From the NCBI GenBank assembly GCA_049999725.1, contig JBNGIS010019754.1:1-33272 (forward strand): a stretch of 33,272 nucleotides of DNA, in the 5' to 3' direction. The position numbers and the translations under genes were made by a program. Shown here in pieces: positions 30,627 to 33,272 of the stretch (its first letter is position 1; the number at the start of each line of letters is the position of its first letter). The stretch is from Haplomitrium mnioides. Lineage: Eukaryota > Marchantiophyta > Haplomitriopsida > Calobryales. Under the pieces are notes generated by a model. That model did no database searches. It saw only the letters and a program-made list of their open reading frames with translations, and had not been told where the DNA came from.

Positions 30627-32287
30627 TTCTTATTCCTTTTAAAACCAGTTGTAACAACGTCATAGCAAGCCATGATATTAGTGTTGTTGTATTGGTCCTA
30701 TGCGTGCATACTATCAATTGTTCTCTCCACTCATCCTAAATGCTCAGAGGATGTGTTCTCATACCCTTTGTTTGCAAATCTTGTTTTTCTCCTTTTAAAA
30801 CTTTTGTTTATTTTAAATATAATAGATTTTCTTTTTTTCAAATTACCTAAAGTTTATTTTTAATTTTTTACAAATTTTTGACTTCTATGAATCCAAACAT
30901 TTGTTTAAGATGACTTGAATATTTTTAGCACATGAGGTTGTGTTTTGAAGTTATAAGTATTAACATATGTTTTACTGACCTACTTTTATGTCCTCATACT
31001 TTGTGATGATGCAGTCAAATATAATTGCAAACTATTTCTTCATCGTGACCAACTAATGAAAGAAAGAACAAAACTTGCAAACCATCGAAGAAAATGTTAT
31101 GCTGATGGTCAAAAGTACTTGGGAATTGTCATTGATGGAATGGATCAGAAGAAAATTGCTATTTCACACTGGCCTTTGCCACCAAAAAACATTGATGAAG
31201 ATTGTTTGGTAGGTGTGCATGTTGTTGGTGCTTTAATATTCAATCATGCTCTTTCTTTGAGGGTCTTCTTAACATACGGAAACTTGAGAAGTGATTCTAA
31301 TTTGACAATTATTGTGCTCAACAAAATATTATGCGACTTTGAAGGGCCGCTGCCTCCAACTTTGCATCTTCAATTGGACAACGCGACACGAGAGAATAAG
31401 AATTCTATCATATTTGGATATCTTAGTCTCTTTATTGCCAAGAAGTTTTTCAAAAAATCAAGATGGGATTTCTCATAGTTGGCCATACTCATGATCAAAT
31501 CGATCAAATATTCAGCCAATTCTTAAAATGTTTGAAACGTGTCAAAGCTTTCACGACTACGAATCTTAACGAGGCGTTTCAATTATCCTATAATCCTAAA
31601 CCTTAGGTAACTCTTTTGTTGGAAACTTGAGATTTCAAAATTTTTATGCAGTAACGTCCCTCTCTAGTTCAAAGGATGCATGATATTACCTTTAATCAAC
31701 AATTCAAGTTCTAGTTAAACAATTCTAAGACAAAGATTTGGAGCAAACAATTTCCAAGAGATGAATTTTGATTACTTGCGGATAGTATTTGTCAACTCAA
31801 GTGCCTACTTGAAGTGAACAGAGAAATTTTGAGTTCAATGTTGATTTCTCTCAAGGCATATTCTGAAATCAAGCAATCTCAAAAGGAAGAAAGAGAAGTA
31901 AATGCCGAGAAAGTGGTATTTTCAATAAGAGACAATATAAGTAAGAACTACTACAAGTTCTTTACAGATTCTGATATTCAATGGTGGAATGACTTTTTTC
32001 TTGCCCAACAAGAGCTTGCGGCTACATCATTGAAAAAAAAAACGAAGACTTGAAGTAGAATTTACCTTTCCACTTTCACAACTGTCAAACAGTTGTAATG
32101 ATTCTCAAAATGTTTGTCTAGGTTCTCAACTTGATGCTCAATAGATAAAAAAAGATACTCTGGTACAACAAATACTTTCTACATGTCAAGCAATCTATGA
32201 TGGAGCACCTAGGCCGCAAGAAAGGACTCTTCACACAACACTCAATACAGGCATAAATTTGGAAATCTATATGAGATGAAAGCTAGA

Positions 32288-32466
32288 ATGTTTATTTGTG
32301 TTGTTGCATCTCTAGATCCAAATGGCAGCTGTTCTAAAAGGGTTGCCAAATTTCTCAAAGTTTTGTCATTTGATGAGGAGGATCCCCCAAACCTGAAATG
32401 AGTACGCGTTCAATGGTTTTCTTGTCAAGTTGAGGATGCATTTTTTGATCCTCAAAAGTTTAAGTT
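32288..32466 (+). pseudogene. C-terminal block of the DUF7869-like protein (SH3/BAH-like?)
   Basis: One frame reads M-F-I-C-V-V-A-S-L-D-P-N, then R-V-A-K-F-L-K-V-L-S-F-D-E-E-D-P-P, then, after a TGA at 32399-32401, V-Q-W-F-S-C-Q-V-E-D-A-F-F-D-P. Alternating hydrophobic strands, a D-E-E-D turn and a V-Q-W-F strand suggest a small beta-barrel reader such as an SH3- or BAH-like domain. This is a guess from pattern only. Downstream, 32467-32690 shows no clear gene. Confidence 0.35.
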
Positions 32467-32693
32467 AATTATCTTGCTAAAGCATTTGTCCAAAGTGACG
32501 AATTATTTTTTTCTTGTAAGGACTTTGATGTATAGCTTAAAACCTTTACCATGCTTTGACTCAGATGTAGAGCTGTGTATCAGTTTTACTTTTAGATTCC
32601 AAATTAGAAATGGAAATCTTTTGCGTTTGTAGAGTTTGTTGTGAAAAATAGAACGTTTACAATTTGTATCCTTGGTTGTAGAAGTGTGAACCA

Positions 32694-32894
32694 TATGTGC
32701 ACATAGACTTTAATTCGCAAGTCAAAAAGTTGTGTGTACAAAAACTCTTCTGCGGAACCTAAAACCTAAGTTCTTGGTGGTCTTTGTTGTGGAGTGTTCA
32801 GATGGTGAGTTCGGATTTCTATGCGTGCATAGACTTTGGGGTGGTGCTCACATATTGAGCTTGGATTTCTATGTGCACATAGACTTTGGGGTGG
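32694..32894. repeat. Cluster of palindromic cores beyond the DUF7869-like gene
   Basis: TATGTGCACATA (32694-32705), TCTATGCGTGCATAGA (32818-32833, one imperfect pair) and TCTATGTGCACATAGA (32868-32883, perfect). The last two sit in a 32-base direct repeat (GGATTTCTATG...GACTTTGGGGTGG) 50 bases apart. The core is that of the 30-bp repeats and the 26-bp palindrome. Confidence 0.75.
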
Positions 32895-33272
32895 AAGTCC
32901 AAGCCTTCCACAAGTTCTACTTTTCATATACAACCCTAAAGCTTCTTCATACAAAGACTATCGATTACAACTCAGTTTGTACACAAGTCATAGACTATTT
33001 TGTAGATCTTGAGACCTTTATTTAGTTGAATCAAGTCTAAAACTTGGAGATGTTTCTTGTTTACACTCTTATGTCAATCTCCTTAGCTATTGCCTTTTTG
33101 ATTCTAAACTATGATACGTTTGCTTATTTGCTTCGTTGAATTATGAAATATTTTTAAATGCTGAAACATTTTTAAAAGCCCACATTAACTTTTGCATGCA
33201 TGGATTTTCAATTATAGGTGAAAGCTTCTTTCTTGCTTGAACTTTAAAATAGAGCTCCTAAATCCATGCAAT
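32895..33272. other. AT-rich end of window, no gene seen
   Basis: Only short frames without recognisable motifs occur. A weak palindromic core TGCATGCA is present near 33194. The transposon terminus expected further right is not found in the window. Confidence 0.4.

Larger units (their letters stand above)
29508..32466 (+). pseudogene. DUF7869-like (putative DDE transposase) gene, broken, with introns
   Basis: The frame from ATG 29508 gives a serine- and charge-rich N-terminus with in-frame 30-bp repeats (29727-29876), one early TAG near 29586 and several later stops up to about 30300. The core exon starts after GATGCAG (AG at 31013-31014). It has V-I-D-G-M-D-Q-K-K (31128-31154) and L-Q-L-D-N-A-T-R-E-N-K-N (31368-31403). 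After a frameshift around 31455 comes V-G-H-T-H-D-Q-I-D-Q-I-F-S (31478-31516). These three blocks are the hallmark of plant DUF7869 proteins. The acidic residues suggest an RNase H-fold nuclease of the DDE transposase type, possibly related to the KDZ group. A conserved helical part (31814-32050, with D-I-Q-W-W-N-D-F-F) and a C-terminal block (32288-32466) follow. Function is inferred. Confidence 0.6.
24326..33272. mobile_element. Right copy of the transposon with ParB-MTase and DUF7869-like genes (runs off the window)
   Basis: It begins with the 36-bp end also found at 1692-1727 and interrupts element D's integrase. Inward come an AT-rich subterminal region, the minus-strand methyltransferase gene (25167 to about 28083, perhaps to 29130), palindromic arrays in two of its introns, a divergent promoter region, and the plus-strand DUF7869-like transposase gene (29508 to about 32466). 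Palindromes of the same core sequence occur up to 32883. The far terminus is not reached. That both genes belong to one element is inferred from divergent placement, shared palindromes and the absence of any other element boundary between them. Confidence 0.55.

Noticed and set aside
1-33272. tRNA, rRNA, snRNA or microRNA genes
   Set aside because: No A-box/B-box pair, cloverleaf or ribosomal sequence was noticed by eye. The only tRNA-related sequence seen is the tRNA-Met primer-binding site at 20486-20497.

Overview
This window looks like a piece of a large land-plant nuclear genome (gymnosperm-, fern- or lycophyte-like; the exact lineage cannot be fixed from the sequence). It is almost entirely old, mutated transposable elements nested in one another. 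No intact host gene, tRNA, rRNA or CRISPR array was found. Two runs of exactly 100 N (749-848 and 16728-16827) are assembly gaps.

Layout. (1) 1-1727: the terminal part of a DNA-transposon-like element on the + strand. It carries the 3' half of a gene for a bacterial-type N6/N4 DNA methyltransferase (MTase). (2) 1728-6491: element A, a decayed Ty3/gypsy chromovirus (gag, protease, RT, RNase H, integrase, chromodomain), interrupted at 4341-4868 by a solo LTR of another family that carries four G-box/ABRE motifs. (3) 6492-20174: element B, a second copy of the same chromovirus family with both LTRs; A and B share the LTR at 6492-6863. (4) 9346-18177: element E, an 8.8 kb minus-strand LTR retroelement inserted in B next to the RNase H region. 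It encodes a Gag with zinc knuckles, a protease-like segment, pieces of a cytosine-5 DNA methyltransferase and the start of a possible PHD finger. It has no visible RT or integrase, and its ends are permuted within the LTR. (5) 20175-20867: element C, a minus-strand 5' LTR, tRNA-Met primer site and gag start of the A/B family. (6) 20868-24325: element D, a very decayed gypsy element of a different (Tat/Athila-like) lineage. (7) 24326-33272: a longer copy of the element in (1), inverted and running out of the window.

The most interesting system is item (7). Reading minus from about 28.1 kb to 25.17 kb is an intron-containing, now broken gene. It encodes a lysine-rich N-terminus, a ParB-like segment, MTase motif IV (DIPYG) and then the KP-L segment and motif I, the order of a beta-class N6/N4 DNA MTase. 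Divergently, from 29508 on the plus strand, lies a broken gene resembling plant DUF7869 proteins, with an RNase H-fold-like D...D...GHTHDQID signature that looks like a DDE-type transposase. Between and inside these genes are arrays of 24-bp and 30-bp units, each built on a palindrome with core ATGYGCRCAT. The MTase gene and one array recur in the inverted copy at 1-1727, and the two copies share a 36-bp terminal sequence. I infer an undescribed or poorly described plant DNA transposon that pairs a transposase-like protein with a ParB-type DNA methyltransferase and carries palindromic, possibly protein-binding, arrays.

A second, unrelated element in the same window (E) carries a different DNA methyltransferase, so the theme is mobile elements that carry their own chromatin-modifying enzymes. 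All copies here are inactive: stop codons, frameshifts and deletions are frequent. Several stops fit C-to-T decay of CAG or CGA codons, as expected in heavily methylated plant repeats.
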